64,000 bases of DNA, from NCBI RefSeq assembly GCF_030813355.1, contig NZ_JAUSUD010000007.1:62001-126000 (forward strand), read 5' to 3'. The DNA comes from Metabacillus malikii. Its GTDB lineage: Bacteria > Bacillota > Bacilli > Bacillales > Bacillaceae. Below are positions 34,831 through 44,479 of the stretch, in pieces. Under the pieces are notes generated by a model. The model saw only the letters and a program-made list of their open reading frames with translations. It ran no database searches and was not told where the DNA came from. Position 1 is the first letter of the stretch; every line of letters starts with the position of its first letter. The translations under genes and the position numbers were made by a program.

Positions 34831-35100
34831 TTACCAGCTAGCCTTTTTTACACCCGGAAGCTGACCCTTATGTGCTAATTCCCGGAAAGTAATTCTGGAC
34901 ATTTTAAACTTACGCAGATAACCTCTAGGTCTTCCAGTTATTTCACATCTGTTATGCAATCGTGTAGGGGCGGAGTCTCTAGGTAATTTTCTTAATGCTT
35001 CGTAATCACCTTTAGCTTTTAATTCTTTTCTTATTTCTGCGTATTTTTTCACCATCTCCTGCCGCTTTCTTTCTTTTACAATTTTCGACTTTTTAGCCAC
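34831..35100 (-). CDS. rpsN: Ribosomal protein S14, zinc-independent paralogue
   Basis: An 89-residue S14 of the longer form. It has a single Cys ([11 protein letters not shown]) and lacks the CxxC pairs of the zinc-binding form, and it ends with the conserved [11 protein letters not shown]. It begins at GTG with AAGGAG 10 bases upstream. In Bacillus this paralogue is made under zinc starvation and replaces the zinc-containing S14 in ribosomes. The Zur-like box just upstream fits that role. Confidence 0.95.
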   Translation of the reverse strand: MAKKSKIVKERKRQEMVKKYAEIRKELKAKGDYEALRKLPRDSAPTRLHNRCEITGRPRGYLRKFKMSRITFRELAHKGQLPGVKKASW

Positions 35101-35139
35101 TAGAAAACAACTCCTTATTTAAGTATGAATCGGAACCAC

Positions 35140-35161
35140 AAAACGTAATTGTTACGATTTA
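35140..35161 (-). promoter_or_regulatory. Zur box before rpsN
   Basis: On the minus strand AAATCGTAACAATTACGTTT closely matches the Bacillus Zur consensus AAATCGTAATNATTACGATTT. It lies 40-60 bases upstream of the S14 start, so Zur-zinc should silence the gene when zinc is sufficient. Confidence 0.88.
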
Positions 35162-35716
35162 TGAAATATCTTATCTTGTTTTTCTTTGTAATGCAAATAA
35201 ATTGTACTAGAGGTGATTAAGTATGTGGGCTAATTGAAACAAAGAAGTAAAAATAATTAGTAAAACTTGTAATTTGTTGATTTTAACATATTAGGTTGAA
35301 ACAGATACATAGCTTAACTTGTATTGATTACATTTTGCAACAGCCTTATATTTTGAAAATAGTCATTAATAGATGTTTAAATTGTGGAATTTTGAGGTTA
35401 TAGATTAAAGGTATTTTTTATGAACTATAATGGAGAATTATCATTTTTATGTGGAATGACCCTTTTATAGTGCCATATTACTTATTGAAGGGTTATGAAT
35501 ACCTCTTATCTGTTCGACTTATCAAGGTCTATCTTTAGCACTATATGTTCCGAGATAAACGAAAAAATCAGTTTTCTAATGGGAAATTCTCTAAGGTTTA
35601 ATAAAAAAGTCTACCCCTCTAACAATCATATTAATAGAATCGATAATTTCTACTAAAATGTACATTGTAATAGAGGGTTATGACCTATTGGTACTTATTT
35701 CTTCTAAACGCTAAAT
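35162..35716. other. Long AT-rich intergenic region
   Basis: About 550 bases with no credible frame, RNA gene or repeat that I can recognise. It lies between the S14 promoter and the end of the chemotaxis-receptor pseudogene. Confidence 0.5.
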
Positions 35717-36931
35717 CTATAATACAAACCGGCCAATTAATTGTTTTAAATTATTAGCGAGTTCATTTAATCTTACTGCACTTGTTGCGACTTCCTCCAT
35801 CGATTTACTTGATTGTTCAACTGAGGCAGATGTCTCCTCAATTCCTGCCGCAGATTCCTCTGAGATAGAGGCGATTTCAGAGATCGATTTATTCATCGTA
35901 TCACTGTTATTAGCAATGCTGCTGAGACTCTGTGAGATAGTTTGAATACCATTGGTCATTTGTGAGAGTGATTGTTCAATTTGCTCGAATGTTTTACCGG
36001 TATTAATAATTTTTGATTTTCCAGCTTCGACCTCTTCGTAGCCACCCAATAAAGAGTTTGCAATTTGGTTACTTCCTTCTTTTACCTCTTGTGAAGCATG
36101 AGTAAGACCATAACTTTGATTTGATAAAGTTTCAGATACTTCACTAATTTTTAAAAGCATATCTTTTAGGTTTTCATTTACTTGATTAGCTGAGTGAACT
36201 AACATACCGATTTCATCTCTGGAATTTGTTTCTAAAGGTTTGTTGTTTAAATCCCCATTTGCTAATAAATCCATACGCTCTTTTAATTGGAGGATTGGCT
36301 TTGCGATATTTCTTGGAATAAGAATTGAAATGACAATAACGACTATTAATAGAACAACACCGAAAAATATCGATACATATTGTGTAATTTCAGCGAGCTT
36401 TAAAGCTTCTAAACCATCTTGTGCACTAGTTTCCCCTCTTGCTAAAGCAAGTTGTGTCATTGTTTCAACAGACTTCATGAGGAGTGGGTCCACTTCATTG
36501 TTAAAAATTCGCATAGCTTCCTCACTGTTACCAGTCTCTACAGCAGGAAACAGTTTTTCTTCAATAATTTTATAGACTTGTTCAGTATCCTTTGCGACTT
36601 CATCAACCTGTGGATGATTTGATTCACTTAATAATTCTTTCTGAATTGCTAAACTCGGTTCTTTTAAGCCAAATTAAATCTCTTTATATTTAGCATCACC
36701 TGTCAATAAGTAACCTCTAAGCTCACTTACTTGTTGGGTAAGAATGCCATTTAAGCTAAAGTCTTTTGACATTAGTGGAATCGATTCTTCTGAAAGTAAT
36801 CTTGTATGCTTTTCCATATTTTCGATTGAGTAAATTAAGTACCCACCGAATATAAACATAAGGAACGTAATAAAGAAAAATGAAGACATTAATTTCTTTC
36901 TAATGCTTTTAAATTTAAACAATTTTTCCAA
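35717..36931 (-). pseudogene. Methyl-accepting chemotaxis protein, nonsense codon and missing signalling tip
   Basis: The N-terminal piece (36931-36674) has membrane segment 1 and the start of a four-helix sensor, ending at TAA (36676-36674) after GDAKYKEI. The same frame continues with FGLKEPSLAIQ, through sensor, membrane segment 2, HAMP (IPRNIAKPILQLKERM) and a signalling coiled coil. That coiled coil jumps from EVKEGSNQIAN to SLLGGYEEVEAGKSKI, so the conserved hairpin tip with ALNAAIEAARAGE that contacts CheA and CheW is absent. Two independent lesions indicate a dead gene. Confidence 0.85.
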
Positions 36932-37200
36932 GGATAAAACCTCCGTTTCATATTAATGAATGGTGCAGATAGTAAGTAGTAGCTGTACGGCTAAATTCGT
37001 ATTGGAAAACTCGAAAAAGATTATGAAAAAACAGCTCTTCTAACTTAATATCGCCAAAATTCGACGTTGTTGAAGAGGAACATACAATTGGATAAAATTT
37101 GAAATGAATAAGGACCATAGTAATGTTTTAAATTACAGTGGATTCCGATAAAATAGAAAAGTTACAAGATACATATATAGATAGACAAGGGGGGAGTGCA

Positions 37201-38043
37201 ATGCAAAGTCTTGAAGCGATTAAAAATCAAATAAGAGAATTGTCTAAAGCAAATGAATTTTTATCGTATCGTGAAATAGAAGAGCTTCAAAACGTTTTAT
37301 ATGATGACGAGGCAATCATTTATATGACAACTGGTGAAGTAGGCGGCTATAAAGGTTTATTGGTTGCAACTGACGAACGAATCATTTTTATACACTATAA
37401 TACGCTGAATCAGCCGAAGGTTTTAGAAGTTTCATATGATAAGCTTGAGTATGTTCACTTAAAACAGATTGATTATAACGTCTCAATGGAAGTGTTTTTT
37501 ACCGGTACAAAAATTGAAATTTCTAATATCCCACCTGATGATGCTAATTCAATAAAAGAAGAGCTGAATTATCAAATTGAAGTATATCAGACGCCGATAA
37601 AGCACAATAACTCTTCCAAAAAGAAAATTGGCTTTCCAACTTTCATATTCTTAATCGCAATCGCAGTTGCGACCGGTTATTTCGTAGGTCCGCAATTTAA
37701 AGTAGTTGATGTATATGACGCGGTCATTCCGAATTCTGTATCGAAACAGCAGGCTGAAAAAACATATCAATTAACATTTATTGATTTTGATATGGTTAAG
37801 GATGAATATAGCACAAAAGTGAACGGAACAGTCACGAACAACTCAGAAAAGGAGTATCGTTATCTTAGTGTGGATATTCAATTCTATGACAAACGTGGAG
37901 ATTTGGTTGATAGTGAAATTATATCGGCTCTAAACTTAAAACAAGGAAAGTCATGGCATATAGAAGTGTTTTCATCCTCTGAATATGCTGAGAGCTATGA
38001 AATCGTTGGCGTTTATGCGGAGGAAGAAGATCAACAGTATTAA
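37201..38043 (+). CDS. Membrane protein with PH-like and FxLYD-type domains
   Basis: A 280-residue protein started at ATG 37201, behind AAGGGGGGAG; the frame from 37138 lacks a ribosome site. Residues about 30-130 resemble a bacterial PH domain (LLVATDERIIFIHYN). One membrane segment follows (FPTFIFLIAIAVATGYFVG). An outer C-terminal domain has VNGTVTNNSEKEYRYLSVDIQFYD, the FxLYD pattern. The topology suggests an inside-to-outside sensor or scaffold. The role is unknown. Confidence 0.8.
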   Translation: MQSLEAIKNQIRELSKANEFLSYREIEELQNVLYDDEAIIYMTTGEVGGYKGLLVATDERIIFIHYNTLNQPKVLEVSYDKLEYVHLKQIDYNVSMEVFFTGTKIEISNIPPDDANSIKEELNYQIEVYQTPIKHNNSSKKKIGFPTFIFLIAIAVATGYFVGPQFKVVDVYDAVIPNSVSKQQAEKTYQLTFIDFDMVKDEYSTKVNGTVTNNSEKEYRYLSVDIQFYDKRGDLVDSEIISALNLKQGKSWHIEVFSSSEYAESYEIVGVYAEEEDQQY

Positions 38044-38067
38044 GGTTCACCATATGAAACGATAGCG

Positions 38068-38102
38068 AAGGGGGGGCTCAAACCAAAAGGTTCAGCCCCC
38101 TT
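38068..38102 (+). terminator. Terminator
   Basis: AAGGGGGGCT pairs with AGCCCCCTT around a 16-base loop, followed by weak T content. It ends the PH-domain gene. Confidence 0.75.
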
Positions 38103-38240
38103 AAACATATTCTGGTAATTTCCTGTAGATGTCAGATCTCTATGAGACCCCTATGAAAATGCGACAATCTCGATATAGTATGTAAGATAATGCAGCAAAT
38201 TTAGAGAAAAAAGAAATAATGGAAAAGATTATGGTCTTTA

Positions 38241-38880
38241 TAATCCGTCTAAGGAGGAAGAAGGAGTCAAAGGTAAAATAGGATTGTCCTAATAGCCCAT
38301 CGAAGCAAGAAAAGGGAAACGAAGGTAAAATAGAAATGTCCTAATAACCCGTCGAAGCATGAAGAAGGAGTCAAAGGTAAAATAGGATTGTCCAAATAGC
38401 CCATCGAAGCAAGAAAAGGGAAACGAAGGTAAAATAGAAATGTCCTAATAACCCGTCGAAGCAGGAAGAAGGAGTCAAAGGTAAAATAGGATTGTCCTAA
38501 TAGCCCGTCGAAGCAGGAAGAAGGAGTCAAAGGTAAAATAGGATTGTCCTAATAGCCCATCGAAGCAAGAAAAGGGAAACGAAGGTAAAATAGAAATGTC
38601 CTAATAACCCGTCGAAGCATGAAGAAGGAGTCAAAGGTAAAATAGGATTGTCCTAATAGCCCATCGAAGCAAGAAAAATGAAACAAAGGTAAAATAGGAT
38701 TGTTCTAATAACCCGTCGAAGCAAGAAAAAGGAAACAAAGGTAAAATAGAATTGTCCAAATAGCCCGTCGAAGCAGGAAAAGGGAAACGAAGGTAAAATA
38801 GAAATGTCCTAATAACCCGTCGAAGCAGGAAGAAGGAGTCAAAGGTAAAATAGCTCAATCTTAATAGCCCATCCAAACAA
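38241..38880. repeat. 52-bp tandem repeat array (about 12 units)
   Basis: Units of exactly 52 bases start at 38281, 38333, 38385, 38437, 38489, 38541, 38593, 38645, 38697, 38749 and 38801, with partial copies on both flanks. Each ends GGTAAAATA and contains TAATARCCCRTCGAAGCA. Two subtypes largely alternate: one with GGATTGTCC and AAGGGAAACGA, the other with GAAATGTCC and AGAAGGAGTCAAA. This indicates duplication of a 104-base pair of units. There are no spacers, so it is not a CRISPR array. Confidence 0.95.
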
Positions 38881-38912
38881 GAAAAATGTTTACTTTTTCT
38901 TTCCGTTAATAA

Positions 38913-38947
38913 TTAGAATAGAAGGAATAGACCGCCTTCTATTCTAA
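38913..38947. terminator. Perfect hairpin between repeat array and oxidoreductase
   Basis: TTAGAATAGAAGG and CCTTCTATTCTAA form a 13-bp perfect stem with a 9-base loop. It may end the oxidoreductase transcript from the minus strand. Confidence 0.6.
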
Positions 38948-39009
38948 ATCGTCTTATACTCGTCGGGGCCGATGATGACGTGCTTGATTTTTTCTTATAA
39001 AAGTCGTTT

Positions 39010-39948
39010 TCAACTTCTGATTTGTACAACCAATTTACCATTCGTGTGCTTTGTTTCAATCAAGTTATGTGCTTCCCTTACACAGATTTCAGTGAAAGGA
39101 AATATACGGTTTATATGAAGCTTTATCTTATTATCCTCTACCCAATCCGCGATTTGTTTCAGTTCACGCCTACTAGGCTGCACGATAACAAATTGAGCAT
39201 CCACATTGTATTCCTTAGCGATATCTGAGATGTTTGGCGTCACAATTGAAACGACCCTCCCACCGTCTTTTAACACTTTAATATTTTTCTCTTGATTTAA
39301 GCCAACAACTGCATCAAAGACAATGTCCACATCTTTTACTGTTTCAGAAAAATCAACAACATTATAGTCGATAATCTCATCTGCACCTAAATTTTTGACG
39401 AAGTCATGATTTCGAGAACTGGCTGTTGTGATGATATAAGCTCCTGCAAGTTTTGCCATTTGAATCGCTATATGACCTACACCACCTGCACCAGCATGGA
39501 TGAGAATTCGTTCTCCTTGTTGCAGCTTTCCGTACTGAAACAGTGTATGCCAAGCTGTTAAAGAAACTGCAGGTAGTCCAGCAGCCTCATTGAAAGAAAC
39601 AGTAGGCGGTATTTTAGCAAGTAAAGCTTGTTCGGCTATTGCATACTCAGCATAACTACCAGAATTTCCTTTCGCTAATCCAAATACACGGTCACCTCGT
39701 TCGAATTGTGTCACGTTTTCTCCAATATCTATAATAATCCCTGCGACATCGAGACCTAAAATATGTGGAAACTCATCGACTGGAAATACATCCTGGACAA
39801 TCCCTGCACGTATATTACTGTCAACAGGATTGATTGAAGTGGCATACATTTCAATAAGAACTTCATTCTCTTTCAAAGTTGGGATAACAACCTCCTGTTC
39901 AGTCAATACATTCGGCTCTCCGTAACCATTAATCACAATTGCCTTCAT
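39010..39948 (-). CDS. Zinc-type alcohol dehydrogenase-like / quinone oxidoreductase
   Basis: A 312-residue medium-chain dehydrogenase/reductase. The GroES-like N-terminal half has ATSINPVDSNIRAG and GLDVAGIIIDIG; the Rossmann half has LIHAGAGGVGHIAIQMAK for NADPH. Zinc-binding cysteines are absent, as in quinone oxidoreductases. AGGAGG precedes its ATG. The divergent TetR gene and the palindrome between them suggest induction by a reactive carbonyl, quinone or similar compound. Confidence 0.92.
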   Translation of the reverse strand: MKAIVINGYGEPNVLTEQEVVIPTLKENEVLIEMYATSINPVDSNIRAGIVQDVFPVDEFPHILGLDVAGIIIDIGENVTQFERGDRVFGLAKGNSGSYAEYAIAEQALLAKIPPTVSFNEAAGLPAVSLTAWHTLFQYGKLQQGERILIHAGAGGVGHIAIQMAKLAGAYIITTASSRNHDFVKNLGADEIIDYNVVDFSETVKDVDIVFDAVVGLNQEKNIKVLKDGGRVVSIVTPNISDIAKEYNVDAQFVIVQPSRRELKQIADWVEDNKIKLHINRIFPFTEICVREAHNLIETKHTNGKLVVQIRS

Positions 39949-39970
39949 TGGTCATTCCTCCTCACTAATG

Positions 39971-39998
39971 AACAACTGTTGATTAATTAACAGTTGTT
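39971..39998. promoter_or_regulatory. TetR-type operator
   Basis: AACAACTGTT and AACAGTTGTT are perfect inverted arms around an 8-base AT centre, in the gap between the divergent oxidoreductase and TetR genes. It is probably bound by the TetR protein to control both. Confidence 0.8.
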
Positions 39999-40111
39999 GC
40001 TTAAAATTAATACTAAATGTGCGAACAGATGAATTCAATCGTTAATAATAGAGGTTTTGTTCACTAATCAACACATTGCGAATGATTGTTCATTATGTAG
40101 GAGGAATTTAC

Positions 40112-40675
40112 TTGAAAGTAGATAGAAGAATAAAAAAAACACGTGATGCAATTACGAAAGCGTTTATTGAACTCATGGCTGAAAAAGATTTTGAAGAAAT
40201 TACAATAAATCAACTATCCGAACGAGCCAATCTAAACCGCGGGACAATTTATTTACATTATGCAGACAAATATGATTTATTGGATAAATGCATTGGTGAA
40301 CAATTTGCGGAGTTAATGAAAGTCTGTGGGTCAAAAGAGCAAGAGGATGTTCACTTTCCAACATTAGAATCATTGATTGCCACATCCGAATATTTCGAGA
40401 AGCATTTCTTATTTTACTCTTCGATGTTGACGAATAAAGGAATGCCGTCTTTTCGGGAGCGCTTGCACGAAGTAATGGTTGAAGGGATTAATGAACAGGT
40501 TAATCTAGATGATTTAAATAAAGGGTTCAATAAAGAGTTTTTAGTCCAATTTATGGCATCTGCTATTGTTGGAACGATAGAATGGTGGATTAAGAACGAA
40601 ATGCCAATCCCTGCAAAAATTATGGCTCAAGAAATATGGGAACTGTTAGAGCGGAATCAAATAAATAAGAAATGA
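40112..40675 (+). CDS. TetR-family transcriptional regulator
   Basis: A 187-residue regulator starting at TTG 40112, 6 bases after TAGGAGGA; the frame opens at 40076 but has no ribosome site there. The N-terminal helix-turn-helix is clear (ITINQLSERANLNRGTIYLH). The C-terminal region matches TetR_C-type ligand-binding domains of Firmicutes. It is divergent from the oxidoreductase, with a perfect palindrome between. Confidence 0.9.
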   Translation: MKVDRRIKKTRDAITKAFIELMAEKDFEEITINQLSERANLNRGTIYLHYADKYDLLDKCIGEQFAELMKVCGSKEQEDVHFPTLESLIATSEYFEKHFLFYSSMLTNKGMPSFRERLHEVMVEGINEQVNLDDLNKGFNKEFLVQFMASAIVGTIEWWIKNEMPIPAKIMAQEIWELLERNQINKK

Positions 40676-40873
40676 ATATATGAGTGCCTGGTTATCCCCC
40701 CCAGAAAAAATTAGCAGCACAGGAGTCAATTTTGGCTGCTAGTATGTTAGGGCATTTACAGTTCTGTATTAAACTATCGAATTTTAGTAGTCTTGAGCCA
40801 AGAGTTAAGGACTTCAATGTCCCAGCCTCGAACTAAGCTTAAAATAACAAACTAATGTGATGCACGGTTTTAT

Positions 40874-41755
40874 TTAATCCTTAATAAATTGTACAAATTG
40901 CGATACTCCAGGACGGTTAAAGCGGTGGGCCTTTTTAACGAGCCATAAACTTCGTTTTATTGTTACTCCCGAAATACTCATTTCCTTTAACGTTCCGAGC
41001 TCTAATTCTCTTGCTACGGTTAAGCGTGATAGAATGCTAATCCCCAGACCTGCTTCTACGGTACTTTTAATCGCTTGTGTACTACTAATCTCCATGAAAT
41101 CATGAATCTTATCTAAAACACCATGATCTCGTAACGTGTTTTCAACAATTAATCGTGTACCTGAGTGGGATTCGCGCCAGATCATCCGTTCATTGATGAG
41201 CTGTTCGATTTTGATTTCAGTAAGATTGTTCCAATGATGGTCTGGTGGATAGACGAGAATTAATTCATCATCTGCAAATTTTTCAGTCGCAAAGCCATTA
41301 TTTTCAACGATTCCTTCGACCATTGCAATATCAATCACATTGTTTGCTAAGTCTTCAAGCACACTTGGAGTATTTTTAATCGATAAAGTAATGTTAAGCT
41401 CTGGATTCATTTTTTTAAAACGCCCGAGTAAGCTAGGTAATAAATATTCACCAATTGTCAAGGATGCTCCAACAAAAAGGTTTTTGTTAAGCTCATCATT
41501 TGCAGTTCGAATGACTTCTTTAGAACGGGTAAAATCATTAATGATTGAGGTTGCAAATGGATAAAGCATTTTACCTGCTTCGGTTACGGTCAATTTCCCA
41601 TCTGTCCGGTCAAATAATAAGGTCCCATAAAAGTTTTCTAGTTGATGAATTTGTCTAGTAACAGCCGGTTGTGAGATGAAACGCAAACGTGCTGCTTGAC
41701 TAATACTTCCCTCATCGACAACGAGGCAAAAGGTTTTTAAGTTTTCAATATTCAT
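40874..41755 (-). CDS. LysR-family transcriptional regulator
   Basis: A 293-residue regulator. The winged helix at 1-60 (LVVDEGSISQAARLRFISQP) and the effector domain are typical of LysR (CysL/YwrB-like size). Start ATG 41755 has GGAGGGAG upstream. It is divergent from the two-gene chromate transporter, so it probably activates or represses that pair in response to the transported anion. Confidence 0.9.
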   Translation of the reverse strand: MNIENLKTFCLVVDEGSISQAARLRFISQPAVTRQIHQLENFYGTLLFDRTDGKLTVTEAGKMLYPFATSIINDFTRSKEVIRTANDELNKNLFVGASLTIGEYLLPSLLGRFKKMNPELNITLSIKNTPSVLEDLANNVIDIAMVEGIVENNGFATEKFADDELILVYPPDHHWNNLTEIKIEQLINERMIWRESHSGTRLIVENTLRDHGVLDKIHDFMEISSTQAIKSTVEAGLGISILSRLTVARELELGTLKEMSISGVTIKRSLWLVKKAHRFNRPGVSQFVQFIKD

Positions 41756-41933
41756 ACATAGCTCCCTCCACAATGAAAGGTTGGTTTATCCTAATAGTAA
41801 CATAGAGCTAGTGATAAAAACGATCGCAGTATAACAAACGGTTATGACCTATGCATTAGTTGCAATATCTTCGTCGTCTTTTCCATGGTATCGTAGTAGT
41901 AGGAATAAATAGTTGATAAAGGACTTGATAAAC

Positions 41934-42563
41934 ATGGAATTTGGTTGGAAAAAGCTGTTTCAAATCTTTTGGACTTTTTTGAAAATCGGACCAGTAACAT
42001 TCGGTGGTGGGTATGCAATGATTCCTCTTATAAAAAGGGAGGTCACCCAACATAAGAAGTGGCTATCTGAGGATGATATTTCGGAAGTCTTGGCGCTATC
42101 TGAGTCCATTCCAGGGGCGATTGCACTTAATTCGTCAACATTTATCGGCTATAAAATTGGTGGGGTGAAGGGCGCGATTGCAGCATTACTAGGTATTTTT
42201 CTACCAACCTTTTTTATTGTAATACTCATGAGCATGATGTTTCTCCAACTTCAATATCACCCTAAAGTTGAAGCTGCCTTACATGCGATACAGGCATCGA
42301 TTGTAGCACTAATTGTCTATGCATGTTATTCAAATATGAAAACAGCGATTATTGATAAGTCGACTTTCCTCATGGCCATAAGTGCTTTTGCGGTATTGCT
42401 ATTTTTGAATATCCATCCAATTCTGTTAATCTTATTTGGTATATTATTTGGCGTTGTGCTTACGAAACTAAAAATTTTGTTAGGATATCAAAAACCTGAG
42501 AGCATACAAGAAAAAGCTGATACTAACGAAAACCGTGAATGGTATATGGGAGAAGGGATATAA
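41934..42563 (+). CDS. Chromate transporter (CHR), first half
   Basis: A 209-residue membrane protein of the short-chain CHR family. GPVTFGGGYAMIPLIKREV and SIPGAIALNSSTFIGYKIGG are the family signatures. I start at ATG 41934 (AAAGGA 10 bases before), not the TTG at 41913. It works as a heterodimer with the protein of the next gene, whose ATG directly follows its stop. Chromate export is known for long-chain relatives; the natural anion here is unknown. Confidence 0.9.
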   Translation: MEFGWKKLFQIFWTFLKIGPVTFGGGYAMIPLIKREVTQHKKWLSEDDISEVLALSESIPGAIALNSSTFIGYKIGGVKGAIAALLGIFLPTFFIVILMSMMFLQLQYHPKVEAALHAIQASIVALIVYACYSNMKTAIIDKSTFLMAISAFAVLLFLNIHPILLILFGILFGVVLTKLKILLGYQKPESIQEKADTNENREWYMGEGI

Positions 42564-43103
42564 ATGCTCCTACTTGAGCTTTTTTGGATGTTTTTAATTA
42601 TTGGCTTCGTTTCATTTGGCGGCGGCTATGCGATGCTTCCAATGATTGAACGCGAAGTTCTTATAAAAGGTTGGCTATCGGTCGAGGAATTTTCAAATGT
42701 TGTCGCGATTGCGGGTATGTCGCCAGGTCCGATCGCAACAAACAGTGCGATATTTGTTGGCTATAAAGTAGGCGGTATAGCAGGTGCGGTTGCCGCAGGT
42801 GTTGGGATGGTTGTCCCATCACTCTTACTCGTTTTGCTCATTGCAAGCTTCTTTTTCAAAGTACATCATAATAAATTTGTGCAGGCTGCATTTTATGGAC
42901 TGCGACCGATTATAACAGGGTTAATTGGCTATGCAGCAATCCGCTTTGCAATGAATAATCATTTATTAGGTGGTGTGAATTGGGACTCTATTAGTCTATT
43001 CCTTATTTTTGCCATCTCATTATTTGCTTTAATAAAATTTAAGATACACCCTTTATTTGTGATTGTTATTTCAGGAATCGTTGGTGTTTTTATTTATGGA
43101 TGA
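42564..43103 (+). CDS. Chromate transporter (CHR), second half
   Basis: A 179-residue partner with the same motifs: GFVSFGGGYAMLPMIEREV and GMSPGPIATNSAIFVGYKVGG. About five to six membrane segments are expected, of opposite topology to the first protein. AGAAGGG lies before its ATG. A terminator follows, so the operon has two genes and the divergent LysR gene is its likely regulator. Confidence 0.9.
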   Translation: MLLLELFWMFLIIGFVSFGGGYAMLPMIEREVLIKGWLSVEEFSNVVAIAGMSPGPIATNSAIFVGYKVGGIAGAVAAGVGMVVPSLLLVLLIASFFFKVHHNKFVQAAFYGLRPIITGLIGYAAIRFAMNNHLLGGVNWDSISLFLIFAISLFALIKFKIHPLFVIVISGIVGVFIYG

Positions 43104-43112
43104 TATAAGGAA

Positions 43113-43148
43113 AGAGGCTATCATAAACATAACAGCCTCTCATTTTTT
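43113..43148 (+). terminator. Terminator after the CHR pair
   Basis: AGAGGCT and AGCCTCT pair around a 14-base loop, followed by TTTTTT. Confidence 0.85.
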
Positions 43149-43216
43149 AGCATTCTGGCAATAATAATATTCTTGAACTGTGGATTATCGCTTGAAATCC
43201 AGCTCAAGCGCCTTTG

Positions 43217-44200
43217 TTATTCAAATGGGTAAGTTAATCCCCATTGCCCTCTTACTTCATCTAATATTTTCATAATTCCTAAAGATTGATTTAACGAAAT
43301 TGTCGAGCTTTCTGTTTTACCTGCAAGGATACAACGTCCTACTTCTTCAGCTTCAAAGGCGTAACCTAATGATTCTCTGTCATCAGTAAATGTAACTGGA
43401 TCCTCATTATTAACGTGAAGAGTTGCTGATTTAGCATTTAAGAAGGATGGAATATGGATATGTCCGTTTGTTCCAAATATATGTGCTTCATTCGTTAAGC
43501 CAACGCGCACAGCACCATTAAGGCTTGCAGTTTTCCCAGAAGGATACTGTAAAATAATTGAGAACTGCTCGTCAACACCAGTTTCCCCTATGTATGATGA
43601 ACTGACAATTTTTTCAGGATTTGCCCCAAAAATCATCGCTGCAAATGATACAGGGTATATTCCTGCATCCAGTAATGCACCACCACCAAGATTTGGGTTT
43701 AACAGGCGATGCTCTGGATCCCAGTCCATTTTAAATCCAAAGTCTGCTTTGACTAAACGTACTTCACCAATTTTACCTGAATTTATCCATTCATTTACCT
43801 TTTGAATTGGAGGAAGGAAACGAGTCCACATCCCTTCCATTAGAAATAATTTATTTTCTCTTGCATAATGTACAAGCTCTTCTAGTTCACTTGCATTCAT
43901 TGTAAATGGCTTTTCACATAAAACCGCTTTCCCTGCACGTAAACAAGTAAGGACATTCTCCTTATGGAAAGGGTGTGGTGTCGCAACATAGATTGCATCA
44001 ATCTCTTTATCTTGGACTAATTCTTCATAGCTCCCATAAGCACGAGCGATTTGATGTGTAGAAGCAAACTTCTCCGCACTTTCTAGAGTACGCGAACCAA
44101 CTGCGACAGCTTGACCGTTATTGGCAAATGTTAAATCCTCTGTAAATTGTTTTGCAATCCATCCAGTACCCATAATTCCCCAATTAATTGTTTCTCCCAT
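43217..44200 (-). CDS. Gfo/Idh/MocA-family oxidoreductase
   Basis: A 327-residue NAD(P)-dependent dehydrogenase. The N-terminal Rossmann domain (WGIMGTGWIA) is followed by the family motif CEKPFTMN and the substrate domain with DAGIYPVSF. It is close to inositol/glucose dehydrogenases and dihydrodiol dehydrogenases; the sugar substrate is unknown. GAGGAG precedes the ATG 44200. It seems monocistronic. Confidence 0.92.
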   Translation of the reverse strand: MGETINWGIMGTGWIAKQFTEDLTFANNGQAVAVGSRTLESAEKFASTHQIARAYGSYEELVQDKEIDAIYVATPHPFHKENVLTCLRAGKAVLCEKPFTMNASELEELVHYARENKLFLMEGMWTRFLPPIQKVNEWINSGKIGEVRLVKADFGFKMDWDPEHRLLNPNLGGGALLDAGIYPVSFAAMIFGANPEKIVSSSYIGETGVDEQFSIILQYPSGKTASLNGAVRVGLTNEAHIFGTNGHIHIPSFLNAKSATLHVNNEDPVTFTDDRESLGYAFEAEEVGRCILAGKTESSTISLNQSLGIMKILDEVRGQWGLTYPFE

Positions 44201-44479
44201 TTTTTCACGGCTCCTCTTGTTTAGAATAAGACATTATAAGACTATCATAAATGATGCCAGATGAGTTAGAATTTTGCAAAAATTAAACATTGCATTGATA
44301 CCGATTTTTCTGTTAAGTGATATGTACGGATTGTGAGTTCCTTGTACTTAATGAGCATAATAATCTTTAGAAAAAGTTTGTTTCGAGCAAGCAATATCGA
44401 TGTTAATCAGAGCCTATAGTATAAATCTAACTGTTAAGTCGATAATGGAGATGAAGATGATTAGAAAGAGGCTTAATAG

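Noticed and set aside
38267-38876. Two minus-strand frames of 81-87 codons in the repeat array; CRISPR-like look
   Set aside because: The frames arise only because the 52-bp unit is open in all three frames; there is no ribosome site. Units adjoin with no unique spacers and there are no cas genes, so it is not CRISPR.
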